Part shown: positions 47,761 to 60,610 of the stretch, in pieces
How the letters are laid out: each line of letters begins with the position of its first letter
How positions within the stretch are numbered: the first letter of the stretch is position 1
Assembly (NCBI GenBank): GCA_020086605.1
Contig: JACBWW010000071.1
Coordinates: 577,751 to 641,750 of the forward strand
Direction: 5' to 3'
DNA: 64,000 nucleotides
Source: Lanius collurio
Taxonomy: Eukaryota; Chordata; Aves; Passeriformes; Laniidae
The notes under the pieces: model-generated
The model's database searches: none
The model's input: only the letters and a program-made list of their open reading frames with translations
Told to the model about the DNA's origin: nothing
Program-made: the position numbers and the translations under genes

Positions 47761-49344
47761 TTGGGAGAGAAATCAGGGATGAGGCCCAAGACCATCAGTG
47801 TTGAAGTCTGGACTCTGTTCTTAACTCCCACCTGGCCAGAGGTTTCCCAAACCCACAGGGTTGGACTCCAGCTCTGCAGAACTTTCCCAATAGCACCCAC
47901 ATTCCCCTTAAAATTCATCAGAAAACCCCGATCCTACAGATCAGGCCTGACAAGTGAATCCCTCCTGCAACTCCAAATCCCAAATCCCATCTCTGCCAGG
48001 TGGAATTAGAAACTCAGCCTCATTTTCTCTCATGACAACTTCCCCTTTCCCTGGCCAAGCGATGCTCTCACCACGAGTTTTTTAAGATCATTTTTGCCAC
48101 AAACTCATGGCCAGCAAAGAACCCAAAGGAGCAAATTCAAGATGATTTTGCAATCTCAACCAGAAACCTTGTTGCCCACTGCAAACTAATAATAACTGAA
48201 AAAATTATGAATACTGACCTTCACAGAGCAGCATCCAGTTCACTTTCTTGCTTATTACTACACTCTAAGTGAATAATAATTTTCCGTGTATTTTCATGTG
48301 CAGACCTGAAGTTTCCTCATGTACCAGCCAAGGCATAGTAACTGCAGCTGCCAGACAAAACCCTGGTTAAAAACCTCTTCAAAAATCCACAGTTTAGAAT
48401 CAGGAGGCTCCTGCATTGGACAATCCAACCCCTACCAGCCCTAAATAAGTTATTTTAGAAGATATTTCTGCAACAAAACCCTGCAGACCTCAAGGCTTTC
48501 CAGAGCTGCTGCAGCTCTCGGTAACAAGGCTTCAAAAGGCTTATTAAATATCAGATCCCAAAGACCTGTTGGAGGTCAAGGTGAAGCGTGGTATGGAAAA
48601 GGATTTCCTTCCCATGTTTTTGCAGCACCCTTGGAAGCCCCTGAGCTGTCTAAATCCTGTTCACAATATCAGATCTTAGTCTAAAACCTGACCCAAGGCT
48701 GAACACAGGGATTCCCCTCCACTCCTTCCAAATTTCCAGGAGGTGTTAACTCCTCCTCGGGCAGTCACAACAAAAGGACAAATGTTTGTCACCCTATCAG
48801 TGCTGTCCCCTCTGTCCAGCACAGAATCAACCCCCAATTCCAGATGTGCCAACACAACTGCACGGCTTTGGGGTTGATATTTCCCAGGCCACCCATTGTT
48901 GTCCTTCCTGCTGAGGCTCAAGAGGAGGGAAGAAGTAGAAGCAGCCATAACAGACACAGTAAAAGGAAGATGGGGGAAAAGTGACTGGAATAAACAGATC
49001 CTCTCCCAGGGACACAAAATCAAACCCAAACCAGTTGTGAGGGTGCCTTCGTTTCAGCTGATTTCCAGCACGCTGAAATAAAACTGAGCCACTCTCAGGA
49101 GGTTGTCTGGAAGTGGAACCTCAGCAGGGAGGGACGTGGTAGGAGAGGAACTGCTGAGTGCTTCCTGCATGTCAGCCCCTGACCGAACGTGACCCTGTGT
49201 GCGTGGGGAGCCGCCCCACGGCAGGGACAGCCCAGGCTGGACGGGCAGGAGCCCCGGGCAAAATGAGGAACTCGGGGTCTGGGCGGGGGTCTGATCTCTG
49301 CCCCACCCTCCTCCAACGCAGCAAATGCCCTGACCTTCCTGCCA

Positions 49345-49889
49345 GGACCCGAGGGGTCCCTCAGCCCTGCGTGGGGTCCCTCAGCCCTGCGTGGGGTCCC
49401 ACATCTTCCATGGGGTCCCACAGACCTCCGAGGGGTCCCCCAGCCCTGCGTGGGGTCCCACACCCCTCCGTGGGGTCCCACACCCTTCCGTGGGGTCCCA
49501 CACCCTTCCGTGGGGTCCCACAGCCCTCCGTGGGGTCCCCAGCCCTCCGTGGGGTCCCACACCCCTCCGTGGGGTCCCACACCCCTCCGTGGGGTCCCAC
49601 ACCCTTCCGTGGGGTCCCACAGACCTCCGTGGGGTCCCACACCCCTCCGTGGGGTCCCCCAGCCCTCCCGTGGGGTCCCACACCCCTCCGTGGGGTCCCC
49701 CAGCCCTCCCGTGGGGTCCCACACCCTTCCGTGGGGTCCCCCATCCTTCCGTGGGGTCCTCCAGCCCTGCGTGGGGTCCCCCAGCCCTCTGAGGGGTCCC
49801 ACACCCCTCCGTGGGGTCCCACACCCTTCTGTGGGGTCCCCAGCCCTCCGTGGGGTCCCACACCCTTCCGTGGGGTCCCCCAGCCCTGC
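49345..49889. repeat. Minisatellite, unit about 20 bp, about 27 copies
   Basis: Array of CCGTGGGGTCCCACACCCCT-type units of 19-21 bp with variants (CAGCCCTCC, CAGACCTCC, CACCCTTCC in the second half). It is GC-rich and strand-asymmetric. Open frames of up to 319 codons on both strands arise from the unit and are not genes. It ends only about 15 bp before the truncated start of a CR1 element. Confidence 0.95.
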
Positions 49890-49904
49890 ACAGGAATCTC
49901 AGGC

Positions 49905-50615
49905 AGTTTAACAAGGCCGGGTGCTGTGCCTGGGTTGGGGCAGTGCCGGGATCAACCCAGGCTGGGGGTGAACAGATGGAGCAGCTCTGGGGAGAAGGGC
50001 TTGGGGGTGCTGTGGGGGAGAACTGGACGTGCCCCAGCACCCAAAAAACATCCTGGGCTGCATGCCCAGCACCGTGGGCAGCAGGAAAGGGGAGGTTCCC
50101 CCCCTGTGCTCAGCTGAGACCCCACCTGCAGAGCTGGCCCTGCCCCAGGGCCCAGCACAGGCAGGACCTGGGGCTGCCCAGTGAGGCCACAGGAGGCACC
50201 GGGATGGTCAGAGGGATGGAGCAGCTCTGCTGGGAGGAAAGGCTGGCAGAGCTGGCACTGGAATTTCTCTCTGGAAAGGAGAAGGTTTCAGGGTGACCTA
50301 CAGGGAAGTTGGAGGGAGAATGTTTACGAGAGCCTGGAGTGACAGGCAAAGGGGAAACAGCTTCACACAGACAGAGATTAGGTTTAGATTGGATATTAGG
50401 AAAAAATCCATCCCTATGAGGGTGGGCAGGCCCTGGCACAGGGTGCCCAGAGCAGCTGTGGCTGCCCCTGGATCCCTGGCAGTGCCCAAGGCCAGGCTGG
50501 ACAGACTTGGAGCAGCCTGGGACAGTGGGAGGTGTCCCTGCCCATGGAACAGGGGGGAATGAGATAAGATTTAAGGTGCCTTCAGCCCAACCCATTCCAC
50601 AATGATCCTGTGGTC
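49905..50615 (+). mobile_element. CR1 LINE fragment, sense, about 710 bp, in TBX5 intron 7
   Basis: The longest CR1 copy in the window. Plus-strand landmarks run in order: TTTAACAAGGCCGGGTGCTG, GGGCTTGGGGGTGCTGTGG, TGAGACCCCACCTGCAGAG, GGATGGAGCAGCTCTGCTGG, GAGCCTGGAGTGACAGGC, TTTAGATTGGATATTAGGA, GTGGGCAGGCCCTGGCACAG and the 3' end near CCCATTCCACAATGATCCTG. It covers the end of ORF2 and the 3' UTR, is frame-broken, and runs opposite to TBX5. Confidence 0.9.
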
Positions 50616-52899
50616 TCTTATCAATTCCTCTGAGCAGTGCAGCCCAAAATCACTGCAAAAAACCCAAGAACCAGCCACAAAAAGAACCAGGTAGAGATCA
50701 AAAGCTCTCATTAGCAGGCACAAAAAAAAAGTAAATTTCTACAGAAAAATATGTTGGAGTAAGAGGAACACGAGAGGAGCTGGAGAATGGATGTGGGCTG
50801 GAGGCAGCACCTGCACCCCTTCGTGCTGGGCTGAGCTTCTGCTGATCAGATCCCGCTGGGCAGATCCCCCAAAGGAGGGGCAGTGACAGAAACTGCAGCT
50901 ACCCTGTGTTTCCTGAGTTTCTCACTTCAAAAGAGCTGTGAACAAGTGAGGTCTGCACAGCTTCCTTTTGGATTTCATCTGAATTCCGTCAAGTTCCACT
51001 GAACACATCTCAAGCCTGCAGGTTCCACTGGGGCTTTGACCAGGAAGATTTCCTGGGGGACGTGTGCTGGAGGAAAGCATCTGCACCCCAGCAGATGTAA
51101 CAGCTCCAAGCCTCACACTGACAACGTTTCAGACAGAGGGAGACTCTTGGGAGATGCCAGTGACAGGACCTGGGAAGTGGAAGGGGATTAAAGATGCCAT
51201 GGGAAGACACAAGAAGGACGAGGTCATTTGCAGCAGACCGAGACCGACACGCACAAGTCAGCCTGTGCCTGTCAGTCCAGTGTTTGAATTGAATTCCCTG
51301 GCATTCCCACGTTGGAATGCCAGGAAACACAATCCCTTCAGAGCCCAGAGGCTCACCCATTTCTCATTTGGCACCCCAAAACGCGCTGTCACCTCTGTCA
51401 TGCCAGCTCTGACTCATGGCACTGATTTTGTGTCCTCTGTGCTGGCCCTGTTTCTGTTCCTGATGACACATGGGAATCTTTGGAATAATTCCTTTGGAGC
51501 CAAGATTGCTGTGGGTGAATGCCAAAGGCAGAAACCTGTGGCTCGTGATCCCTGATGAGAACGCACAGCCCCAGCGTCAGGCTCGGCTGTCACTCCTCCC
51601 TGTCACGTGGATCCTTCTGGATTTTCTTGTCACTTTTCAAGTGGCTCAGAGAGCCCATCAAGAGAGCCAAGAACATCATTCCATGGCATCGCCATCCCCC
51701 TCAAAAGCCTTCCCAATAAGAAGCTTCAAGGGCTAAACTGCATTAACTTGTACACGAAATAACCAGCACTTCCAGAAGCCCCCGTAAGAACCACCACAGA
51801 CAAAGGAGCTGCAGATGGGCAGCAAGAATTTGTTTCAGGGTTGACCAGAATTGCTCCCTCAGTGCTCCAGACCCACAAACTCTTCTCCCCTGCTGTTCTT
51901 TGGCAGCCACAGGTGACAGAAACTGAGGAAATGAAAGCTGTGACTCCCATGCAGCCCCCCCTTCCCCCCGGGATTTACCGGCACAGCGCGATTTGGGCTC
52001 TCACGGGTGGAGAACTGGGAGGGCAGAGCCCCACACTGCAGATCCTTACTCTGCACGAGCTTCACCCTCTGGGGGTTCCCGCATGTGCTTTGTTCCTGCA
52101 CCCCACACCAAACTCTCCTCAGCACAGGCAGAAGCTCCAAGTGAAGACAAAAGAGATTTTTACAGCGCAGAAGGGCAAGAGATCCAAGACGAGCACCTCA
52201 CCCCGAATTCCCAGCACTACAAACACCTCACTCTTACCTGACCTCTCATTTTCAGCTGCAGCACGAGCACAGGGTTGTGCAGTAGAACTCACATCCCCCC
52301 ATGCATTTTTCTTTCTTTTCAATGTTGTTGGGGTTTTTTCCCTCATCAAGAAAATCCCAAACTCCATCTCATGCTCAGGGAAAACTTTGAAAAACCTCTT
52401 CTTGCCAGAGGCCCCATCTACCAAAGAAGCTGCTGAAGGCACTTTGTGCTTCAGGAGAAAAAGGCAGTGGGAGGAAAGAGGAAAATGAACATTCACTGGA
52501 ATCTGGATCTCTCTGGAGCTCGTGGCTCCTTGTTTTCAGCGGAATCCTCTGCTGCTGAAAGGCTGAACAGCACTCCTGAGCAAAGTTCTACCTGGACTGA
52601 CTTATTATTTCTTTTTTTGGGAAGTAAGAGGGGGGAAACCAATATGGGAGGCCTTGGAAAGGAGAAAGCTGTGGAGAGGGAGGGACTCAAAGCCATGGTG
52701 AACGTCAGGTCAGCAGTTTCTGGTACAGAAGGCTCTGCATGGTTATAAAAATGTGGGGTTTTTCCAGCTGCTTTTTCCATAATGAACCAACAGCACTAAA
52801 AATCCATCCCACCATCTTCTCCAAGGGCACAAATGGACATCATTCCCCTAAAACCAGGATGAACTGATTGGTCCATCACTGGGAAACAACGTCATAAAC

Positions 52900-53160
52900 A
52901 TACTTTTATATATTAAAATATATAATATATAAATTTAATGACATTTTAATATATATTTATATGTTAAATCTATATAAACCCACAAAAGGCAGGGCATAGT
53001 TCTGCAACATTCTCAATCCTGAATGGTTCTTTATCTCATAGACACAACCTATTTTTTATAGCTACAATTTATTTATACATATAACTGATTTTATACATAG
53101 GTTTATATATTTTCATATATAATTTTGGATATATTCATATATCTACATAAAAAACCCACA
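52900..53160. repeat. AT-rich low-complexity stretch
   Basis: Dense TATATA, TTTATATA and ATATAT words in about 260 bp, interrupted by two copies of a line beginning ACCCACAAA (52978 and 53155), each followed by a GCAAC or CAACATT context and an AATG(G)GT(C)TTTAT word. This suggests an imperfect duplication of about 175 bp. Confidence 0.7.
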
Positions 53161-54673
53161 AAGGTGGGCCCATATTTGCAACCTTGAATGGGTCTTTATT
53201 TTACTATAATCATCTTATCCTGCCCTCCCTTAAAAAAATGCCATCTTTGTAAAGGCACACAGCCATTCCTCTGCTAACTTATTAAAATGAGCATCACAAA
53301 TTATCCTGTAAAGGCAACGATTTTTAACCCTTCCAGCCCTGCCAGGCCTGAGTGGGTGCATTTATATATTCCAAGTGTTTCTGCTCCCTGGATCATCGAC
53401 CGCAGCGCCTGCATAAAAATGCCAAGCGATTTTTAGCGCGGGCTCAGCGTGGCTCCATGCCGGGCTCCTCGCGTGGCACCGAGCCCTTCCTAAGAGCCCT
53501 CCCTGTTCCACCTCCTCTCTCCTGCTCCAAAAAATGAATCCAAACCTTCAAATCTTTCCAGGGATTGGAATGAAAGAGTGGTTTGGCAGCAAAAAAATAA
53601 ATGGGGGGGGGACATCATCACTCAGGTTCCAGCAGAAGTCCAGGGAGGCTGGCAAGGGGTGGGGGGAGTTATTTCAAGTGGTGGTGGTGCCATAAATAAA
53701 TAAATATTGACAGATCATGCCAGGATCTGTTGGAAAGGGCAGGCTGGGAACACAGGGCATATTCAGAAGCCCACAGAGATGATTTAGGTGGAGCAGATGA
53801 AGTGTCACATATACCTCTTTTTTTACACATATCTCTTGGCTTTCCTGGGGCTGAGCCGGAGCACGTTTGTACACGGGGGGACATCTGCCCAGCTTCAGGA
53901 GGGTTCTGGGCATGTTTGCAGGGTTGCAGGAGTTATTTGGTGCCTGACAGCACCACTTTCCTGGCTATGGAGAGCCACGCTCAGGTCTGCAACTACAGCC
54001 ACCAGAAGTGACCACCTACATCTGGCTCCTGGGTGGGCAGTGGGAAAAACCCTCCCATCAGAAGGTCCCAAAGCAGGTCCCTCCAGCAGGAGCCAGAGAA
54101 AAAAGGACCCGAGTGGCTCCTCCCCTCCTGGAAAATGCTCTGTTGAGAATTTCCATCTGTGTCAGTGAGAATTGTGGGTATGGCACCATTCCTGCAGAAC
54201 GTTTGCACCAGGAAGCCGCTTGACACACGGACAAAGTTCCGAGTGAAGGGAAAAGCATGAAGTTAATTACCAGCAGGACCTGACATTTAGAAGAGGACAT
54301 TAAACAGGATCTTCAAACAAGATCTAGGCTTGGTTTTCAGCTTAAGTACTTGCAGCCAAACCCAAGATTCGAAAAGGTCTCCTCAGCCACCTGGCCCTGG
54401 AGATCCCAACAGTTTCTAACGTTTCCTTCTTCAACCTGAAACCACCACACCTCTGCTCCTGCCCTGCACATCCAGAACCGAGCAGGCAAACACTCCCCTC
54501 CTGCCAAAGCCCCTCCAGAGGCAGCAACAACACGCCACAGGACTCTCCACCACCATCTCCAGAGGCAGCTGGAGCATCCTTAAAAAAACCTCCTCCCAAA
54601 ACAAGGCTGGGAGCTTTGTCATTAAAGTACCTGCGAGAAAGGAACACTCAGGAATTCTTCCACAGTAGCCTGG

Positions 54674-54750
54674 TGGCCAGAGCTGCTCCCAGCTAATCCA
54701 AGTTTTAACGTGGCCAAAGCTTCTCCCAGCTAATCCAAGCTTTTAACAGG
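54674..54750. repeat. Short tandem duplication
   Basis: Two adjacent copies of a unit of about 40 bp containing CTCCCAGCTAATCCAAG and TTTTAAC, in intron 7 about 350 bp from exon 7. Confidence 0.8.
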
Positions 54751-55092
54751 TCTAAGTCCACGGGCACTCTCAGACAGAGTTTAGCACAATGCTAAAGGTT
54801 GTCCTGGGTGGGGACATTTCTAAAAGAAATGCAAAGTCCCTGTGGCCAAGACAGTGTCCCACAGGTGAGGTCCTGCTCTGCCACCCAGCAGTTAAGGAAT
54901 TGCCCTGGGAGCAGAGGGTGCAGGATTTTGGCCCCCTGTCCTGGCAGTATTTCAACAAGCTGATGTGAAACCCCCGCGCAGATGCCAAGGCAGGGAGTGG
55001 CACCCTGTCCTGGCTCAGGCCGAGCCACGAGGGACGTGCCACACAGAGCCCAGGTGGCTCTGGGAGGGTCCCCACGGGGGTGGCAGCCGTTA

Positions 55093-55257
<165 letters not shown>

Positions 55258-56789
55258 TTAAACCCAAGGCAGGCAGGATGGCAGGGAAAATCCAGTTTGC
55301 AGGAGCTCCAGCCATCCCTCAGCTCACTGAGCACTCCAGATGGGCCTTTCCCCAGAAAGGGAAAAATATCTCCTGTCAACCACCTCTCGCTTCTCCCAGG
55401 AGCGTCCCAGAACTAACACGTGGGACTGCACACACACATTTTTCTCTGGAGAAAATCTGCTTTCTGAGAGTTCCCACTTTCATTTTGCTGTTGGGACAGA
55501 AAGGGCTCCACTTCTCAGACAACCAGGGATGGAAGTCTGAACAAATCCCAATGAGTATTTTCCCCTCTACACACAGACAAGACCTCACCTCAAACCCTGC
55601 ACCCTCTCTCACAGACCAGTGAACTTCATCCTTTGGATGTTTCAGACCAGCTAAATGTGCTCCAGGTGCTCTGCCTCTGCCATCCTGCCCCACACCTGCC
55701 AGCACTGAAGGGACTAAATTACCTGAATCACCCGGAGGGCAACTTCACCTGTGACCATCAAGCCCCAGAGGATTTTTTGTCTCCCCATTAATTCCAGTTT
55801 GCTCACTAAGTGAGCCACCTTGAGAATCTAAAGTTCAGTGGAATGAATCCCCTCAGACTCAACTCCTCCTAAAATGTCTAAATTTAACATTTAAAGCGGC
55901 TGCTGGACAGGACATGCCCTTACCCAAAGGGACTCTGCTGCTCCAAGAGGTCCCATCCCCTTCTGCACTGCTTCTCCTGAGGGCTTGGGTGAGCAGGGGT
56001 TGGCATTTAAGCCAATATTACCTGGGCACCAGCAACACCCTCAGCTGCCCCGTGAGTCTTGTAAAAACCCACTCTGCCATGCCAAACCTGATGCAAATGC
56101 TTTGGTGCCTTGGCAGAGCAGGACTGAGCCTGGACCGGGTGTGATACTGCTGCAAAGCCCTAAAATTTGGGCAGAAGAGAGAAAAGTTCCCTTTTTTCCT
56201 CTTTTCTCCATCGCTGCCTGGCAGTCTGAGCCCTCAGCAAGGAATCAGGAGAGACACTTGCCCAGGAGGAGAGACAAGGCCGTGTTTGCCACTGGAAGAA
56301 CTTCATGCTCTCACCACGTTTTGTGGAAACCCCGTCCTTCCTTCCTATTGAAAGTTGGCCAAGGGGAAGGAAAGAGCTCAGGATTCATGGAGGGAGAACA
56401 GAGAGAGGTTCATGTTCGCCGAGTCAAGCACAAACAACCGGGCCCACCTCCCTGCCAAAATCCAGAGAGGAAAATCTGGCTCACCCAGAGTCAATAGCAA
56501 ACCTCGCCAGGTGTATGCACAACCAGATTATTTTGCTCTTTTCTTGTCTTTTTGCATATTTTTTTCCAAGGGCCATTTGTTTATTTGCCATTTTTGTCTC
56601 ATTCAGCCCCAAATCTCTCCTGGAGCCCCCCACCACCCTTACACTTACCCCCAGGGGTATTCCCATTAAATCAGGACCATACTCAGCACATAAACAAGCC
56701 CTTTGCACGTTTTTTTTGTTCCTCATTTCAGATTTCAAAGAGAAGGGTAAACAAACAATCTTTTGGGGTCAATCTGCCAGCTGAGCCAT

Positions 56790-57070
56790 TCTCCAGCAAT
56801 AAAACAGAGGCGAATTTAGTAATTAAAAGCCCAGAATTCTTACACAACCAGCTGTGTAATTTGCAAAGCCTATCGGTTGGGAGGTGGTGACTCTTCTAGA
56901 ATGAATAATAGGCATTATTCAACGTTCTGAATGCTCCTGAAGCCCTGTAAATGTAGGAGTTGTCCTCCCTCGCCGACCCCAATGGCAATATTTGCTCACA
57001 TAAGCGAAGTCCTTCAGAGAGCGAGGATTTACAGGATTGGCACCGGCGCACAAAGGCACAAAGGGCCGGA
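56790..57070. promoter_or_regulatory. Candidate intronic regulatory element
   Basis: Repeat-free sequence with TTAGTAATTAAAAG, an inverted repeat GAATAAT AGGC ATTATTC (56903-56920) and AGGTGGTGAC, near the T-box half site. Composition changes from AT-rich to CpG-containing (56960-57070). Motif-based only. Confidence 0.25.
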
Positions 57071-60000
57071 TTCATCCCAACCCAACCAAAGGCATTTTAG
57101 CCAAGGCGCCTGCCCTGGGAGCCTCAGCTCCCTGCTGGAATCCAGGGAGGGACCCGGGGACTGCCAGAGGGCACTGGGGCTCTGTGCTGGGTGCCAGTGC
57201 CTCCCCAGGTCCCCAGTGCTCTCTGGTCACTGCAGCAGGAGCCAGCAGTGCCTCAGCTGAATGCCCTGTTTGATTCTTCAAGCTTTTAATCACCCACAGA
57301 ACATCAGCCAAAATAGCAAAAGGGCACCTCAATATTGCAAATCTGTTGATTTAGGAGCAGAGGCGTCCCCTAACCCACGTGAGGAGCAAGCAAATGTGGT
57401 GGTGCTGGTGGCCAAAAGTCCTGAGAGAATCCCAGCCAACTTCAGCCTCCTTAAAATTAGGGACCTGCTGCATTGAAGGCATCTGAAAACCAGGGACTGC
57501 AGGTTTAGAGTTCATTCTCAGATCTCTGGTGTACTTCAGATGGATTGGAGTTCCAGAACAGAGTTTCCCTAGGTGACAACTCATGGCATCAGCCACCACA
57601 AAGCCAAGAGAGCCCAAGCCAGATTTAACAAAACCGCACGCAACAAACTAGAAAATAGAGAAAAAGTTGGTGAATCCCTGCTTTAGCAAACAACCTGTGG
57701 AAGGTGTTTTGTTTGGCCACTTTTTGTCTGACTTCCAAACTATTTCAGAGGTGGAAAAGCAAATGCAGGGGCGGAAAAAACCTCCTGGATCAGCTTTGCC
57801 ACAGCAAAACGGAGTTTAATTGACTATAACTCATGGGGGGGGCAGGGGGAAGAAAAGCTGTCAGAAAGTCAAATGACAATTACCTCATGAAAAATAAACC
57901 AAAACACAACGTCCTGCGAGGTCATTAAGACGAAGTGCCCAGGGCTGAATTGTACAGCACAGGTTCCATAAAACTGAAGGGCTTTGTTTGTGTATTTGTT
58001 ACTGATGGCAAAGCCCCCTCCTGACCACGGACTCCCAAAGCTGCTGCAGAGCCTCGGAGACGAGAGCCTGGCAGGGTGAAGCCTCCCAGGGTTCCTCTTT
58101 TCAGGGCTTGTCGGACCTGTGGGTTCACCCAAACTTCAATGGGAAGCGACAGCTCCTGGTGGAACCCTGGGCTGCTCCCCTTTCTCTGGGCTAACTGGCC
58201 ACAAAACTTCTTCTGCTGAGACCTTTCCATGAGAAAATTTAGCTTTGCATCGAGTCAGGTCAAGGAAAGATGCTTTAATTTTCTTTCCTTTCCCACAGAC
58301 ATGTATTTATATGGGATTTGTGCCTGAGGGCTCATGCATATCATTATGGCCAAAATCAAAACTACCATTTTGTATCATTTTTTGTCAAGAACTTGCCATG
58401 ATAAGATTGTTCTCAGTTCTCACTTTAAAAGTTGGAACAAAGTTAAAACTTTGTTGGGGATGGTGTACTCCACACCAAGTGCACTGGGCTCTGGTTTATT
58501 CACTGATTTTGCTAACAACTTGTTTTTTAAGCACTTAAGCTAAGGGAAAACACTACACCCTGCACTCTTTGGGCTCTTCTGAAACTGTGAAAGGTTGGGC
58601 ATTCTGGAAAAGGACTGCAAGGGACAGGGATCCTTAATTTGTGAGTTCTCTCTCGGATCTGTGCCACGTGGAGAACTTAAAACTGATTGGGGGTGAAAAA
58701 AAAATCAGCATTTAGTGATGAAGAGGTGCAGGTGATCACCCTGGAGCAGAGCACTCCGTGGGGATCCGTGTTCTCCCTGCCCTGAGGGTGGCCCTGGTCC
58801 TGCTCAGGGTGGCAGAGAGGGACCAGGAGCACCCGTGCCACCCCGGAGCTGGCAGTGCTGGGAGCCACAGGAGGCTGGAGAGCACAGAGCCCTTTTCTTT
58901 CGCCCTCTCACGTAGCCCAGATGGAAACCAAGTCAGGATGGAGGAGAAGCCAAACCAGAGGAGTGGGAAGGAGAGAAAGAGATGAAGACAAGGTGGCTGC
59001 TGAGCCCACGGACATCTGGGCCAGCAGAGCAGCTGGGTGGGGAGCTGGGGCTCGGAGCCCGAGGCAAAGGCCAGGAGAAGGGAGGAGAGGGGGGAGTTGC
59101 TGGCAGAGGGGAGAAGATGCCGGACCCAAAGCCAGCGAAGGAAATGGGAGGGACTGGAGGCTGGTTGGAGGTACTGGGGTGAGACAGAGGGGCTCATTGA
59201 GGAGGCTGCTGGCTGGACAGGGACATGAGGATGAAGGATGGGAAGAGACAGACCTGGCCTGGTGTTTTGGGGGAAGGAGGTGAGGCTGCAGGCGGGGATG
59301 ACACTGGACGCAGAGGGTTTCTTTGCCAGGCTTGAGGAGAGGGGCTGCTTTGAGGCCCAAAAGGGTCCAGGGGCTCGGGGCTGGCTGAGCACCCCATCCC
59401 AGGGCTGGCAGGGAGCAGGGACAAGCCCGGGGACTGAGGGAGATGAGGCTGGTTCAGCCACAGGCTGTGGGGGACATGAGACCTCTGGAAGGAAGCTCTG
59501 TCCCACCGAGGCCTGGAGCAGCACTAAGATTTGAGAGCAGAGATGTGAGGAGCCCCAGAGAGGGTCAGGGAGAGAGGAGCGGCTCCCTGCCTTCCTCAGG
59601 TGCCCAAGGGCTGCCCAGAAGCCACCAGGCCTGGTGAGGAAGAGGAGCTACATGGCCTCACTTAACCCCAGGGAGCCCTGTCTGTCTCAGCACTTGGGGG
59701 AGATGAGTCTGCCCTGGGTAAGGAGAGGGGCTGTCCCCTCTTGCCAAAGAGACACAGGGGCAGTGACCCCAGGCTGGGCAGGGAGAGCTTGTGGGGCTGG
59801 ACAGAGGAACCCCCTGAGATGCCAGCCAAGCCACCACAGTGGCAGCCTCTGCTGAAGGGGTGGAGGTGGCACCTGCCACCAAAGACAAGGAAAAGGGAGC
59901 TCTCAGGAGGGAACAGCCCGAGCCAAGGAGCTGCCCAGGTCCAGCCCTCGAACACGGTGACAGGAGCCACACGCTGGGAGAGGACCTGCACAGCTCTCCT

Positions 60001-60229
60001 GCCGTCCCCAGGACGGAGCACCAGCTGTCCCAGCCAACACACCAGCTTGGTTTTAGCACTGGGGCTTGGCAGGGGAAGGATGAACCTCTCTACTCAGAAA
60101 TCCCACCTGACATCCAGGAGTGAATCCAGTCTGCAGCCCTGCCCTGCTCCACACAGCATTTCGGGGTGCCTGTGGCATCCCACCGGGGGCTAACGTTTCC
60201 CTACAAGAGTTTTGGCTACTAAGAGTGTT

Positions 60230-60610
60230 AAATAACTTAGGATGGGGGGAAAAAAAATCAGCATAAAACCGGATATCCTGAGGGGGGAACCAATATAAAG
60301 CCCAAGTCCAGCTAAGGGGGAAAGTAGGTTGTAAAAATTAATGAGAATAATTGTTGTGAATTCTTGCTTTTGAAAGAACCCTCGCGAGGGCAGAACCTTA
60401 ATTATTTCTGTCTATTAGGGTTCATTTCCTGGTCCTAAGCAGAGAGCTCGTACCTAATAAATACGGGCCAGGAACACAATGATTTAAGCTACAGCAAAAC
60501 AGTGCTCAACTGCAGGGGAAGTTAATATTTGGGAATCAACCCAATTGCAAGCACCCATTGTGTAAATGGCGAGGAAATGAAATGTGCATGTGACCTTTTT
60601 TAACACCTCG
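60230..60610. promoter_or_regulatory. Candidate intronic regulatory element with CCCTCGCGAGGG palindrome
   Basis: AT-rich, repeat-free block containing AAAATTAATGAGAATAATTG, CCTTAATTATTTC and AACACAATGATTT, with a perfect 12-bp palindrome CCCTCGCGAGGG at 60379-60390. CGCG inside AT-rich intron sequence is rare in vertebrates, where CpG decays. Related TCTCGCGAGA motifs act in known promoters. Function is inferred. Confidence 0.3.

Noticed and set aside
49095..50117. Proline/glycine-rich frames of up to 319 codons in all directions
   Set aside because: They follow the 20-bp minisatellite and, at the right end, a CR1 fragment. No domain or splice context supports coding.
58736..59524. 262-codon minus frame in intron 6
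   Set aside because: Low-complexity serine/proline/leucine translation of a G-rich block, with competing frames open on the other strand.
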